From an uncultured Saprospiraceae bacterium (lineage in GTDB: Bacteria; Bacteroidota; Bacteroidia; Chitinophagales; Saprospiraceae), in contig CALFBG010000236.1 of assembly GCA_937951685.1 (NCBI GenBank), positions 1-33,833 on the forward strand: a DNA stretch of 33,833 nucleotides, written 5' to 3'. Shown here piece by piece: positions 9,003 to 17,179 of this stretch; positions within the stretch are counted from its first letter, which is position 1, and every line of letters starts with the position of its first letter. The position numbers and the translations under genes are program-made. The notes beneath the pieces are model-generated. The model worked only from the letters and a program-made list of their open reading frames with translations. It was not told where the DNA came from and made no database searches.

Positions 9003-9305
9003 ACCAAATTTTTAGCCTAGTAGTAAAGGGATAAGGTCAAAGTCTTTTCGACGATTGGTACTTATCAACAATAGACTTTATGCAAAAATGCCACCAAGCT
9101 TATTTACTGCGCTTGAATCCGCTTTTTAAGCTACAATCCTAGCATTTTATGTGCTTCTAAGATAAGGGATTTAACAGGAAAATTGTTTAAAAAACAAGCT
9201 TAAACTTTGTCAGCGGCGCGATTTGATGGGGTATTTTTTGATGGAAATAAGCTATTCCTCAATGGCTTGAAATAAATTAGCAGGAGAAATTATGATAGGG
9301 CGTGT
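9003..9305. other. Intergenic region upstream of the large T9SS gene
   Basis: About 300 bp with no convincing ORF, RNA or hairpin. It must carry the promoter of the large gene, but I found no exact TAnnTTTG box. Confidence 0.4.
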
Positions 9306-11471
9306 TCAAATTTTCTTTTTAGGAAAAGCGATATAAAAGGTAGCGCCCGTGTTCTTTTCGGATTTCACCCAAATTCGACCGCCTAATTTTTGCATGATTT
9401 TTTGGCAAATGGCAAGTCCGATTCCGGTACCTTCGTACGCCGCACGGCTATGCAACCGTTGAAAAATAACGAAAATTCGTTCTTGGTATTCTTTGGCAAT
9501 ACCAATTCCTTCGTCGCGCACACTAAAGAGATATTCCGTCTCCGTTTCTTCTCCCTGAATATGGATTTTGGGCTTTTTGTCTGGCTGGCTAAATTTAATG
9601 GCATTGCTAATCAAATTTTGAAAAAGTTGCACCAAGAGCGAATAGATTCCTTCAACTTCAAAAAGATTATCCTGTGTAATTTCAGCGCCCGAATCTTCGA
9701 TGGATAATCGCAGATTGAAGGTAGCCATTTCCACCACTCGCTCGATAGAAACCCTTTCGAGATCATCTTCCATTTTACCAATAATGGCATAACGCAGCAA
9801 AGCGTCCAACAAGTTATTCATGCGTACTACGCCTTCACTGACAAAGTCAAAAAAGCTACCCGTTTCTTCGTCGATGTTCGTTTTCAAACGGCGATTAATC
9901 AGTTGGATGTAACTTCCGATCATTCGTAGCGGCTCTTTCAAATCGTGAGAAGCTACGTAGGCAAATTGCCGTAAATCTTCATTCGCTTGTCGCAATTGAT
10001 TGTTTTGCTTCGCAATCTGATCATTTTGTTTAAGTAATAAAGCTTGGTATTCGTTTTCGCGGAGCAATTGCTCAATTTCTTTTTGTTTTTCTTTAATCGC
10101 GTATTTAATTTCCAAATCTAAGGATTGTTTATTGCTATGCTCCTTTGCCAAGTGTTCTTGCGTTTTGGCGTAGATGGTTTGATACTGGAAAGCTTTTTCG
10201 TAATTATTTTTTGCTTTATAAATACTCGCTAATAATTTGTATCCTTTAATCTCATTACTGACGTCGTCTAGGTATTTTGCGCCAGCAATTCCTCTGCTGG
10301 TAATTTTGATAGCTTCCTCATAAGCTTCCTCATAAAAATAAAGATGACCGAAATTAATGAGGTTGAGCTGTTGTTCTCCTTTTTCGTTAAGTTCATTAAA
10401 GATCGCCTGCGAATGGTTCGCATTTTCTAAGGCCGTAGGTAAATCTTTTTGAATAATATTACACCAACTCAGTTGCGCATAAGAATGGGCAATCATCTTT
10501 TGGTACTGAATGGTTTGCGCAAGACTTAGCGCTTGGTTAAAATAATCTTTAGCCAAGTCTACTTGATCCAATTCCCGGTAAATATTTCCTACGTTATTAT
10601 ATAAAATGACTTTGGTGTAACCATCCAAAACATCGTCGTAATCATTCAGCACTGTATTGTAGCGCGCTAAGGCATCATCGTAATTCAGCAAACTAGCATA
10701 AATCGTACTAATATTAATTAAGCATTGACCAATTTGATACCGATAACCAATGGCTTTAGCCTTATCCAAGGCTTGCAAAAAATATTGCATCGCTGTTTTA
10801 TAGTCTGCATTTGATCCATAAAAAATTGCGAGGTGCTTGAAGGCGAGTAGTTCTTGCTCTACTTGATGATTATTTTGACTAATTTTGAGTACGACTTCAC
10901 CGTATTTTGAGATTTCGGCATAAACTTGCTTTTTAATCAATACTTTACACAATTGTTCATACACCGCAGCCACCAAGTTGGCCTCCGCATGAGGATCGTT
11001 TGGAGACAACTGATGCAAAGCTTTTTCAGCGTATTGTTGGGCTTTCTCTAGCTGACTCTGCTCAAGGTGTACTTGACATAAGCTACACCAAGTATATATT
11101 TTTTGGGCTGGTACATTTTGTTGTTGTGCTTGCTGAGAGGCTGCTTGTAGCAAATCCTCTGCCTCGACGAAAGCCTTCTGACTTAAAAGTATTTGCGCCT
11201 TTAGGTGGAGTAATTCCCATTGTTGTTCCGCCGCGATTGATGTTCCTGCTTGCGCGAGTTGCGCGAGCGCTTGCGTAAAATCTTCTGGTTGACCTTGGTA
11301 CTTTCCTCGAGTCTGATAAATCTTTCCAAGGTACAAATGAGCCCGCGTAATGGCGGTGGTGGCAGCTTGCTCCGTCGCGATGTTTAATGCCTTTTGTGCG
11401 AGTGGCAGCGCCATTGCTAGTTGCCTAGCATCATAATATTCTTCTATTTGTTGGAAAAGCTGGTCAAGCAT
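9306..11471 (-). CDS. Soluble TPR-containing sensor histidine kinase
   Basis: 721 residues with no signal peptide or membrane segment, so cytoplasmic. Residues 1 to ~430 are helical TPR-like repeats (for example NVGNIYRELDQVDLAKDYF and NFGHLYFYEEAYEEAI). A Gln/Glu/Asn-rich coiled coil follows at ~440-495. The HisKA domain contains FAYVASHDLKEPLRMI with phospho-acceptor H509. The ATPase domain has the N box (NLISNAIKFS), G1 box (DEGIGIA), F box (IFVIFQRLH) and G2 box (GTGIGLAI). It autophosphorylates on His and should pass phosphate to a response regulator, but none is adjacent, so it is an orphan kinase. TPR domains in such kinases usually sense through protein contacts; the signal here is unknown. 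A TAAATTTG box 20 bp upstream supports the start. Confidence 0.92.
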   Translation of the reverse strand: MLDQLFQQIEEYYDARQLAMALPLAQKALNIATEQAATTAITRAHLYLGKIYQTRGKYQGQPEDFTQALAQLAQAGTSIAAEQQWELLHLKAQILLSQKAFVEAEDLLQAASQQAQQQNVPAQKIYTWCSLCQVHLEQSQLEKAQQYAEKALHQLSPNDPHAEANLVAAVYEQLCKVLIKKQVYAEISKYGEVVLKISQNNHQVEQELLAFKHLAIFYGSNADYKTAMQYFLQALDKAKAIGYRYQIGQCLINISTIYASLLNYDDALARYNTVLNDYDDVLDGYTKVILYNNVGNIYRELDQVDLAKDYFNQALSLAQTIQYQKMIAHSYAQLSWCNIIQKDLPTALENANHSQAIFNELNEKGEQQLNLINFGHLYFYEEAYEEAIKITSRGIAGAKYLDDVSNEIKGYKLLASIYKAKNNYEKAFQYQTIYAKTQEHLAKEHSNKQSLDLEIKYAIKEKQKEIEQLLRENEYQALLLKQNDQIAKQNNQLRQANEDLRQFAYVASHDLKEPLRMIGSYIQLINRRLKTNIDEETGSFFDFVSEGVVRMNNLLDALLRYAIIGKMEDDLERVSIERVVEMATFNLRLSIEDSGAEITQDNLFEVEGIYSLLVQLFQNLISNAIKFSQPDKKPKIHIQGEETETEYLFSVRDEGIGIAKEYQERIFVIFQRLHSRAAYEGTGIGLAICQKIMQKLGGRIWVKSEKNTGATFYIAFPKKKI

Positions 11472-11968
11472 TGATGGTATGGATAAGCGCGCAAATTTAA
11501 AGCAATAATCCGTATGGGTTTTATGATCATTTCGGGGATTCCGTGAACGACTTAAGTAGTGTGCAGCATTGAATCACTTCGTTCTCTTCTGTCTTGATAC
11601 TTAATGCTGCAAAAGTCTAAAAAATTAACTTGAAAGTCAAGCGAAATTGAGGCTTACCAAGGAAGTGTGTGCTTATCCTCCGTACTCAAATTTATATAAA
11701 AAAAAGGAAATAACAGTAGGTAGTTATATTTAAGTACTACAATTGCAGCATTTTACCTAAAGGGGATGAATTTTATTCTTGCACCAATTTGTCAAAAAAT
11801 AATATTCCCTTTTTTATTACTAATGCATTAAACTCGCAGTGAATAGTATTTCTTTAGCGATCAAGCCTAAGGTTGGTTTGATGAAATTGGCTAAATAAAA
11901 TAGCGATATCATTTACAGATAATTTTAGGGATATTATCGACCAAGCTTTTCGCTAACAAGTTCTATGG
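11472..11968. other. Intergenic region between the histidine kinase and the DUF1573 gene
   Basis: About 500 bp, AT-rich, with an A-run near 11700. Apart from the kinase -7 box candidate at 11492-11499 I see no ORF, RNA gene or strong hairpin. Confidence 0.4.
11492..11499 (-). promoter_or_regulatory. Candidate -7 box (TAAATTTG) of the histidine kinase
   Basis: An exact match to the Bacteroidota TAnnTTTG element, 20 bp upstream of the ATG. No TTG/TTTG element is seen at the expected -33 spacing, so support is partial. Confidence 0.4.
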
Positions 11969-12670
11969 TTACAAAGTATCTTTTATGGGTTGTGCTCTTT
12001 CTGCGTCGACAAAGCCTTCCATATAAATTTTTTGTTTGTTCGGGTAAGCATTAGAGATAATCGTAACGGTAGGTTTTTGTGGACCTAATTTTCCGGCACT
12101 ATTATAATGCACTTTTATTTCACCATCTTCACCTGGTGCAATCGGTACAAAAGGATAACTAGGATGTGTGCAACCACAGGTAACCGTTACGTTAGAAATG
12201 ACCAAGTCCTTTTTTCCGGTATTGGTAAATTTAAATACGTGCTCCACTTCGTCACCTTGCATAATGGTACCAAACTTATAAGCAGTTTTCGCAAAATCCA
12301 TTTTGGGTCCACTCTTGGCCGCTTTACGACGGGCTTTTTCTTTTTCTCTTTTGGCTTTACGTTTTGCTCGACGTGCCAGTTGCTCTCTTTTAAGCCGTTC
12401 TTCTTTCGTTTCTACCTTTTTTTCGGCTGATTTTGCTTTGATCGACTCTTCTTTGATCGTTTCCGCCGCTATTTCCGTTTCATTTTCTTCGTTAGCGACC
12501 ATATTCTCGGTGCTATCCGTTACCGTAACATCCGCTACGACCGTTTCTGCAGCAATTTTTGCTTCTGCTAAGATTACTTTTGCTTCCTCTGCCTTAGTTG
12601 TTTCGTTGTTACAGGCAGATAAGCTTACTAACAACAACAAACAATAGCTAAAATACTTCATATAATACAT
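11969..12670 (-). CDS. DUF1573-domain lipoprotein with a charged linker
   Basis: 233 residues. The N-terminus MKYFSYCLLLLVSLSAC is a lipoprotein signal with lipobox LSAC, so an envelope lipoprotein is likely; an ATG at 12661 (MKYF) is an alternative to 12670 (MYYMKYF). Residues ~20-90 are Glu/Ala/Thr-rich and acidic. Residues ~90-122 switch to a very basic Arg/Lys stretch (ERLKREQLARRAKRKAKRE). The C-terminal ~105 residues are a DUF1573 domain (AYKFGTIMQGDEVEHVFKF, then TVTCGCTHPSYP, then APGEDGEIKVHY), an Ig-like fold common in Bacteroidota with no known enzymatic role. It has its own -7 box candidate and appears to be transcribed alone. Confidence 0.85.
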   Translation of the reverse strand: MYYMKYFSYCLLLLVSLSACNNETTKAEEAKVILAEAKIAAETVVADVTVTDSTENMVANEENETEIAAETIKEESIKAKSAEKKVETKEERLKREQLARRAKRKAKREKEKARRKAAKSGPKMDFAKTAYKFGTIMQGDEVEHVFKFTNTGKKDLVISNVTVTCGCTHPSYPFVPIAPGEDGEIKVHYNSAGKLGPQKPTVTIISNAYPNKQKIYMEGFVDAERAQPIKDTL

Positions 12671-12692
12671 ACCAATTTGTTTAGTCTAAGTA

Positions 12693-12700
12693 CAAATATA
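12693..12700 (-). promoter_or_regulatory. Candidate -7 box (TATATTTG) of the DUF1573 gene
   Basis: An exact TAnnTTTG match 22 bp upstream of ATG 12670 (31 bp before the alternative start 12661). No clear -33 TTTG is present. Confidence 0.4.
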
Positions 12701-12970
12701 ATAATATAGACGTACATTCTTCCTAGAAGACACTTTATCGTGATGTTGTTTTAAAATGAGCGTTACAACTAAACTGCCCACCCGATTCAGCAGAAATAAA
12801 GCATTAGCGTTTTCGGTAAAGCTTTTTTTGAGATCCACAATTTAAACTAGCGCAATAAAAAAGACTTAATCAATTGGTTGACAGTTCCTTAATCTCGACT
12901 AGCAAAAAAGCAAAGTCACTCCTTAACGTCAATGCTAAACCCCTTGGATCAATGTAGCTGGGTAGACAAA

Positions 12971-13014
12971 CCTAAAATAGCTGCATAAATCATTGTTTAT
13001 GCAGCTATTTTAGG
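12971..13014. terminator. Long perfect hairpin terminator
   Basis: A 19-bp perfect stem (CCTAAAATAGCTGCATAAA and its complement) around the 6-nt loop TCATTG. It lies 20 bp after the stop of the minus-strand LamG gene. The T tract on that strand is short (TTTG), but the stem length makes termination or mRNA-end protection likely. Confidence 0.8.
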
Positions 13015-13034
13015 GTAAAACTATTTTGCGTCGA

Positions 13035-14288
13035 TTAGCGAATAATTGAAAGACTACCAACATCCACTAATTCTTCGCCACCGCATTTAAAACGTACCCG
13101 ATACAGTAAAACGCCCGGATTCATGGGTTGCCCCTTATAAGAACCGTCCCAAGTTTCGTAAGCATCCGTCGTCAAAAATACCCGATTACCCCAACGGTCA
13201 AAAATTTCGAAAGAAATTAATTCTTCAATGGCAATGGGATTGCTGATACCGTACGTATTATTTTCTTCTGGTCCCTTTTCGTCGGGCGTGAAAGCTTTTG
13301 GCAAAAAGATCTGCGCACAGTCTAAATCATCTGGATCAATTACCGTCACCGTCACCGAATCAAAGGCCACACAACCATTATCAACGTCAATGAAAGACAC
13401 CCGATAAGTTCGACTTTCCGTCGGACTAATTACAGCGGTAGGAGCATCCGTCTGATTAATCTCTATATCTGGTTCCCACTTAAATTGGGTTGCGCAAGAA
13501 GAAGTCGTTGCAATCTCCGCCGTGCTTCCAAGATAAACCTGAATATTTTTATCTTCCGCAATTTTATCTGGTCCAAAATAAAGTCTTTCCACTTCATCTT
13601 CATCCAACGCCCGATCATATACTCTAATTTCGTCCAATAATCCAGCAAAAGGACTATCCGTTAAGCCCAAACAAGGACTATTTGCAATACTAAAAATGAC
13701 GTTGTTCTCAATGTCTACTCTAGAAACTGCCGTCGTCGTTTGCTTCTTTTCTCCGTTCAAATACAATACCGTTCGGTTTCCTTGTCGCGTTACAACTACG
13801 TGTTGCCAACAAGTTCCAAATTCAATTTGGCTACTGACCGTTCCCGTTTTACTTGGATTCTCGATTAACTCTGCCGTTACGAGACTGGACATTGGTGTAT
13901 AGCGAACGGCGAATACTTGTTCATTATCACAGGCTGTTCTTCGCGAAAAAATATCTTTGGTACTGGATTGATCGGTCGGTTTGAAGTAAAAACTCAGGGA
14001 GAAATCTCTCTTATCGAAAAAATTATTGATTGTCCCTAGAAAGATCACATGATCATCAAAACCATCCAATTTGATCGCATTACCCAGCACACCACACTCG
14101 CAAGTCGGATTGCCACTGATAATACCATTGGAATTATTACCACTATCGTCAATGAGTAGCGGATTATCCATATCCGTAATCGCATCGCAATTATCGCAAG
14201 AATAATAAGCTACCAATCCATTTTGCGGAACTTGAGCAGACAAAGACAAGCAGGCAAAAAGCGCAATTAAAAATGTAAAAAACCTCAT
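13035..14288 (-). CDS. Secreted LamG-domain protein with a T9SS type B (gliding/CHU_C) sorting domain
   Basis: 417 residues. The signal peptide is MRFFTFLIALFACLSLSAQ. Residues ~22-235 are a LamG/concanavalin-A-like jelly roll (GLVAYYSCDNCDA, FSLSFYFKPT, WQHVVVTRQGNRTVLYLNGE, LLDEIRVYDRALDEDEV). Residues ~240-320 form an Ig/PKD-like domain. The last ~90 residues are a type B sorting domain (FLPKAFTPDEKGPEENN, FEIFDRWGNRVF, WDGSYKGQPMNPGVLLYRV). It should be exported by the T9SS and stay on the surface or be released. Ligand binding (carbohydrate or protein) is the usual LamG role; none can be named. Its LamG part is paralogous to the protein at 14931-15758. Confidence 0.9.
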   Translation of the reverse strand: MRFFTFLIALFACLSLSAQVPQNGLVAYYSCDNCDAITDMDNPLLIDDSGNNSNGIISGNPTCECGVLGNAIKLDGFDDHVIFLGTINNFFDKRDFSLSFYFKPTDQSSTKDIFSRRTACDNEQVFAVRYTPMSSLVTAELIENPSKTGTVSSQIEFGTCWQHVVVTRQGNRTVLYLNGEKKQTTTAVSRVDIENNVIFSIANSPCLGLTDSPFAGLLDEIRVYDRALDEDEVERLYFGPDKIAEDKNIQVYLGSTAEIATTSSCATQFKWEPDIEINQTDAPTAVISPTESRTYRVSFIDVDNGCVAFDSVTVTVIDPDDLDCAQIFLPKAFTPDEKGPEENNTYGISNPIAIEELISFEIFDRWGNRVFLTTDAYETWDGSYKGQPMNPGVLLYRVRFKCGGEELVDVGSLSIIR

Positions 14289-14422
14289 TAAGTAAAGGGT
14301 TTAAATATCAAATATTATTTTTTGTAAAAGCTTGAGTAATTCACAATATTCCCAAGTCTAGGGCAGTATAACGCGAGTGCTTATACTTACTCTGTATCTA
14401 ACGTTAAACTATAAGCAATATT

Positions 14423-14740
14423 TTATCCAAAAATATTAGGTAAGTCGCCCATGCCTGGAGGGAGCATATCTTTTAGTAAACTTTGTGAGCCTTCTGCTTC
14501 TTTCTCTGCGGCTAATTGTAAGGCACGATTTACGGCAGCCATCACCAAATCTTCTACTTGTTCGAGGTCTTCCACGTCAATTTTTGCGCGATCAATGCTG
14601 ATATTGGTAATTTCTCGATTCGCATTGGCGCTTACTTTTACGGCACCGTTATCGGCTTCGGCTTCTACAATAATGGTCGCAAGTTTAGCTCTGAGCTCTT
14701 TTTGCTTTTCTTCCATGTTTCCGAACATATCTCCAAACAT
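14423..14740 (-). CDS. ybaB: YbaB/EbfC-family nucleoid-associated protein
   Basis: 105 residues, typical of the family. The protein begins MFGDMFGNMEEKQKELRAKL, and the core reads VEAEADNGAVKVSANANREI then NISID, the family's strand region. It ends in a Pro/Gly tail (MLPPGMGDLPNIFG). These proteins are small DNA-binding dimers thought to shape the nucleoid. In many bacteria the gene sits in dnaX-ybaB-recR, but here it lies alone between two LamG genes. The tail carries FG where many family members are Met/Gly-rich. The start is the first Met in a frame with no plausible upstream extension. Confidence 0.88.
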   Translation of the reverse strand: MFGDMFGNMEEKQKELRAKLATIIVEAEADNGAVKVSANANREITNISIDRAKIDVEDLEQVEDLVMAAVNRALQLAAEKEAEGSQSLLKDMLPPGMGDLPNIFG

Positions 14741-14757
14741 AAATCAAATAGCTTTAG

Positions 14758-14860
14758 TACATTGTAAATTAAGTAAGGTTCAAATTTGAAGGCGTTATTT
14801 TTAACGCAGTAATCGCTGAAAAGAAGTCTTCAAAAAAAGTATTATTTAGTTTACAATGTA
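14758..14860. repeat. Spaced 11-bp inverted repeat upstream of ybaB
   Basis: TACATTGTAAA (14758-14768) and its exact complement TTTACAATGTA (14850-14860) lie 81 bp apart just upstream of ybaB, with partial similarity in the flanks (TTAGTAC on one side, TTAAGTAC on the other). They may be paired protein-binding sites; function unknown. Confidence 0.35.
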
Positions 14861-14930
14861 TTTAAGTACAAATACAATTTAATGGTAGATTAATTTTGTC
14901 TTAGTACTTAGGATTTAAAAATAAAAAAAA

Positions 14931-15758
14931 TTACAAGTTGCAAAGGTAATCGCTTTCTTTTTGATTGGGTAGGTCTTCTTCATTTTTTTTAGAATTCCAG
15001 CTTACACAATCTACTTCTGCCGTTTCTACGGGGAAACGAGCGTAGCATTGAGCAATTTCAAATTCAGTAAGCGCACGATCATATACACTGAGTTCATCAA
15101 TGACACCTTTAAAACCCCGCGTACCATCTTCGCCGATGCAAGGACTGTGACCCAATGCTAACCAAGCTTCATTGCTAATATCTACGCCACTACAACGTCG
15201 GGCTTTCTTTTGAAGTTCACCATTGAGGTAGCTGTATAGCCAAATCCCTTCCCGTACCAAAGCGAAATGAAACCAATCCCCTTGTGGCAAATCTGGAGAT
15301 ACGTCGGGATACGATTTATTTTCGTGCTCGTAAAGCTCTGTTTGTACTATTTTTTGATGTAAATCTAAGCGAATATCTAGCATCTTATTTTGGTTACAAC
15401 TGTCTCTTTTTGACAATAAGCTTTGTTTATAAACCACATAGGTAGTCGGCTTGAAATAGAAGCTAAGGCTAAAATCCGTTGTGTTGAAGCATTGATTTAC
15501 TTTTCCTTGAAAGCTTACGTAGTCTTGTGCACCGTTGAGATAAATGCCATTATTTGACACCCCACACCGACAAGTGATTGCACCGTGTAAAATACCATCT
15601 GAACCTTGCTGAGTATCATCCCGAGCATCACAACGGTCAAAAGAGTAATAAGCAATCAAGCCGTCTGCGGGAGATAAACCGATCGGCGAAGGTGCAGTGC
15701 TCAAAGCAGCGCAGATTGGGAGGAGGCAAAGGAGTAGTAAGTTTCTCATGGTTTCCAT
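14931..15758 (-). CDS. Secreted LamG-domain protein without a sorting domain
   Basis: 275 residues; a second Met at 15749 (MRNLLLLCLLPICA) gives a cleaner signal peptide. Residues ~33-240 are a LamG-like fold closely parallel to the neighbour at 13035-14288: GLIAYYSFDRCDA, ITCRCGV, FSLSFYFKPT, LGHSPC and VIDELSVYDRALTEFEI all have counterparts, including the Cys positions. It lacks the Ig-like and type B sorting domains and instead ends in a short charged tail with KKNEEDLPNQKESDYLCNL. It may therefore stay periplasmic or be exported differently. It lies 71 bp downstream of the antiporter gene on the same strand. Confidence 0.8.
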   Translation of the reverse strand: METMRNLLLLCLLPICAALSTAPSPIGLSPADGLIAYYSFDRCDARDDTQQGSDGILHGAITCRCGVSNNGIYLNGAQDYVSFQGKVNQCFNTTDFSLSFYFKPTTYVVYKQSLLSKRDSCNQNKMLDIRLDLHQKIVQTELYEHENKSYPDVSPDLPQGDWFHFALVREGIWLYSYLNGELQKKARRCSGVDISNEAWLALGHSPCIGEDGTRGFKGVIDELSVYDRALTEFEIAQCYARFPVETAEVDCVSWNSKKNEEDLPNQKESDYLCNL

Positions 15759-15829
15759 ATATTCGTTTTCCTAAATTACGAATTTATTGGGAGCGTTCAG
15801 TGGAAACCAAGGGGGAAAGTAAAATTTGA

Positions 15830-16762
15830 TTAAAAGTAACTCTTAGAAAGTTCTAAAATGAAAAAGCCATAAAAAGCAAGTAAGGTAAAGCCTTCCCAAC
15901 GAGAAATTTTGCCCGAATGACACATCACGTAGAACAAAACCGTGATCGCCACCATAAAAGGCACACTAAAATCCACAAAACCTTGCCCCACGGCTACCGC
16001 TCCAAAAAAGTTGGGAATACTGAGGACAACGTAAGTATTAAAGATATTGGAACCTAGCACGTTACCGACGGCTAATTCTGTTTTGCCTCTTCTCGCAGCG
16101 GAGATGCTGACCATTAATTCGGGTAAAGAAGTACCGAAGGCGACTAAAGTAAGGGCAATAATCTCTTGATCAATACCCGCAATTTTAGAAAGTTCTGCAA
16201 TGGAGAAAACCGTATAATCTGCCCCAAAATAGACAGAAACACCGCCCACCAAGATCATGATATAACTTTTGGGAGATGTTTTCGTTTTCTTTAGTTCCAA
16301 ATCATCTTCATCTACTTTGAAAGAATAGACCAAAAAAGTAATGATCCCTCCAAGTAAAAATAAGGCTTCTGGAAGTGAAATGACTAAGTCTCGCAGAATA
16401 AAATAGAGAATAAAAGAGGAGCCAATCAAATAAGGCATATCGATATTCATGATCGAGTGATCTATTCTCAGCTCTTTGGCGTAAATCGCAACAACCGCGA
16501 GTACCAGACAAATATTTGTAATATTAGAACCTACCGCTCCGCCCACTACAATTCCTTCATCGCCCTCTAATACCGCTACAACCGAAGCTGCGAGCTCCGG
16601 TAAAGAAGTACCAAAGGCAACGATCGTTACCCCAATAATAAATGGAGATATTCCCCAAGAAAGACCAACCTCTTCCGCAGCATCTACAAACCAATCTGAG
16701 CCTTTTAATAAAAGCGCTAAGGCTAGTATAAAAATCCCAAAATAGAGCAGTATATCTTCCAT
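15830..16762 (-). CDS. Calcium/sodium antiporter (YrbG-type, CaCA superfamily)
   Basis: 310 residues, nearly all hydrophobic helices, with the two inverted alpha repeats of the Ca2+/cation exchanger family: IGVTIVAFGTSLPELAASVV followed by GGAVGSNITNICLV, and ALTLVAFGTSLPELMVSISA followed by GNVLGSNIFNTYVV. The acidic residues of both SLPEL motifs coordinate the cation. A charged cytoplasmic loop (KVDEDDLELKKTKTSPK) separates the halves. It would sit in the inner membrane and exchange Ca2+ for Na+ (or K+/Na+). A TACTTTTG box lies 30 bp upstream, and the LamG gene follows at 71 bp. Confidence 0.92.
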   Translation of the reverse strand: MEDILLYFGIFILALALLLKGSDWFVDAAEEVGLSWGISPFIIGVTIVAFGTSLPELAASVVAVLEGDEGIVVGGAVGSNITNICLVLAVVAIYAKELRIDHSIMNIDMPYLIGSSFILYFILRDLVISLPEALFLLGGIITFLVYSFKVDEDDLELKKTKTSPKSYIMILVGGVSVYFGADYTVFSIAELSKIAGIDQEIIALTLVAFGTSLPELMVSISAARRGKTELAVGNVLGSNIFNTYVVLSIPNFFGAVAVGQGFVDFSVPFMVAITVLFYVMCHSGKISRWEGFTLLAFYGFFILELSKSYF

Positions 16763-16791
16763 AATATTTTCGCTTTGTTCTCTTGCAGGGA

Positions 16792-16799
16792 CAAAAGTA
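16792..16799 (-). promoter_or_regulatory. Candidate -7 box (TACTTTTG) of the antiporter gene
   Basis: An exact TAnnTTTG match 30 bp upstream of the antiporter ATG; no good -33 element is seen. Confidence 0.4.
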
Positions 16800-16984
16800 G
16801 TTCTTTTTTTTGGAATGGACTATAGTAGTAAATAGCTATAATTGAAATTGCCAAAGCTCCACTAAATTGTATGATGCTATCGTAGACTTCCCGCTTTTAA
16901 ACCTGGCAAAAGTAAAAAATTAGCTAATTAATTACCAAATAGAAAATTCTTCAGTCTTTTTTATTTAAAACCCATAAAGTTGTT

Positions 16985-16992
16985 TAATTTTG
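16985..16992 (+). promoter_or_regulatory. Candidate -7 box (TAATTTTG) of the 17180 gene
   Basis: An exact TAnnTTTG match with a T-rich stretch at the -33 distance but no exact TTTG. It lies 188 bp upstream of the start codon. Confidence 0.3.
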
Positions 16993-17179
16993 TGTAACAA
17001 CACAAAGGAAGATTTAATCTTTACTTAATCTTCCAATCACATCCCATTTCCAAATGATTTCCGACTTTTACAAAAATCTTGAACTCAACTGATCATTCAA
17101 GTAATACATACTATTTGTAGCCCCAACTACTTATTTTAAACGAACTCTTATTTTTAACCTTAAGTCAAATTATTTTACT

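Larger units (their letters stand above)
12671..13034. other. Intergenic region with a promoter candidate and a terminator
   Basis: About 360 bp. The left part carries the TATATTTG box of the DUF1573 gene and the right part the hairpin terminator after the LamG gene. Nothing else is visible between them. Confidence 0.5.
16763..17179. other. Divergent intergenic region between antiporter and T9SS gene
   Basis: About 420 bp with promoters to both sides and no ORF. A TACTTTTG box points left (16792-16799) and a TAATTTTG box points right (16985-16992), the latter implying a long 5' UTR of about 180 nt for the plus-strand gene. Confidence 0.45.

Noticed and set aside
9306..11471. A hybrid or phosphorelay kinase
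   Set aside because: The protein ends just after the G2 box and final strand of the ATPase domain; there is no receiver or HPt domain.
12303..12647. Plus-strand ORF opposite the DUF1573 gene
   Set aside because: It is a Ser/Ala/Phe-rich shadow of the Glu/Ala and Arg/Lys linker on the minus strand, with no domain or promoter.
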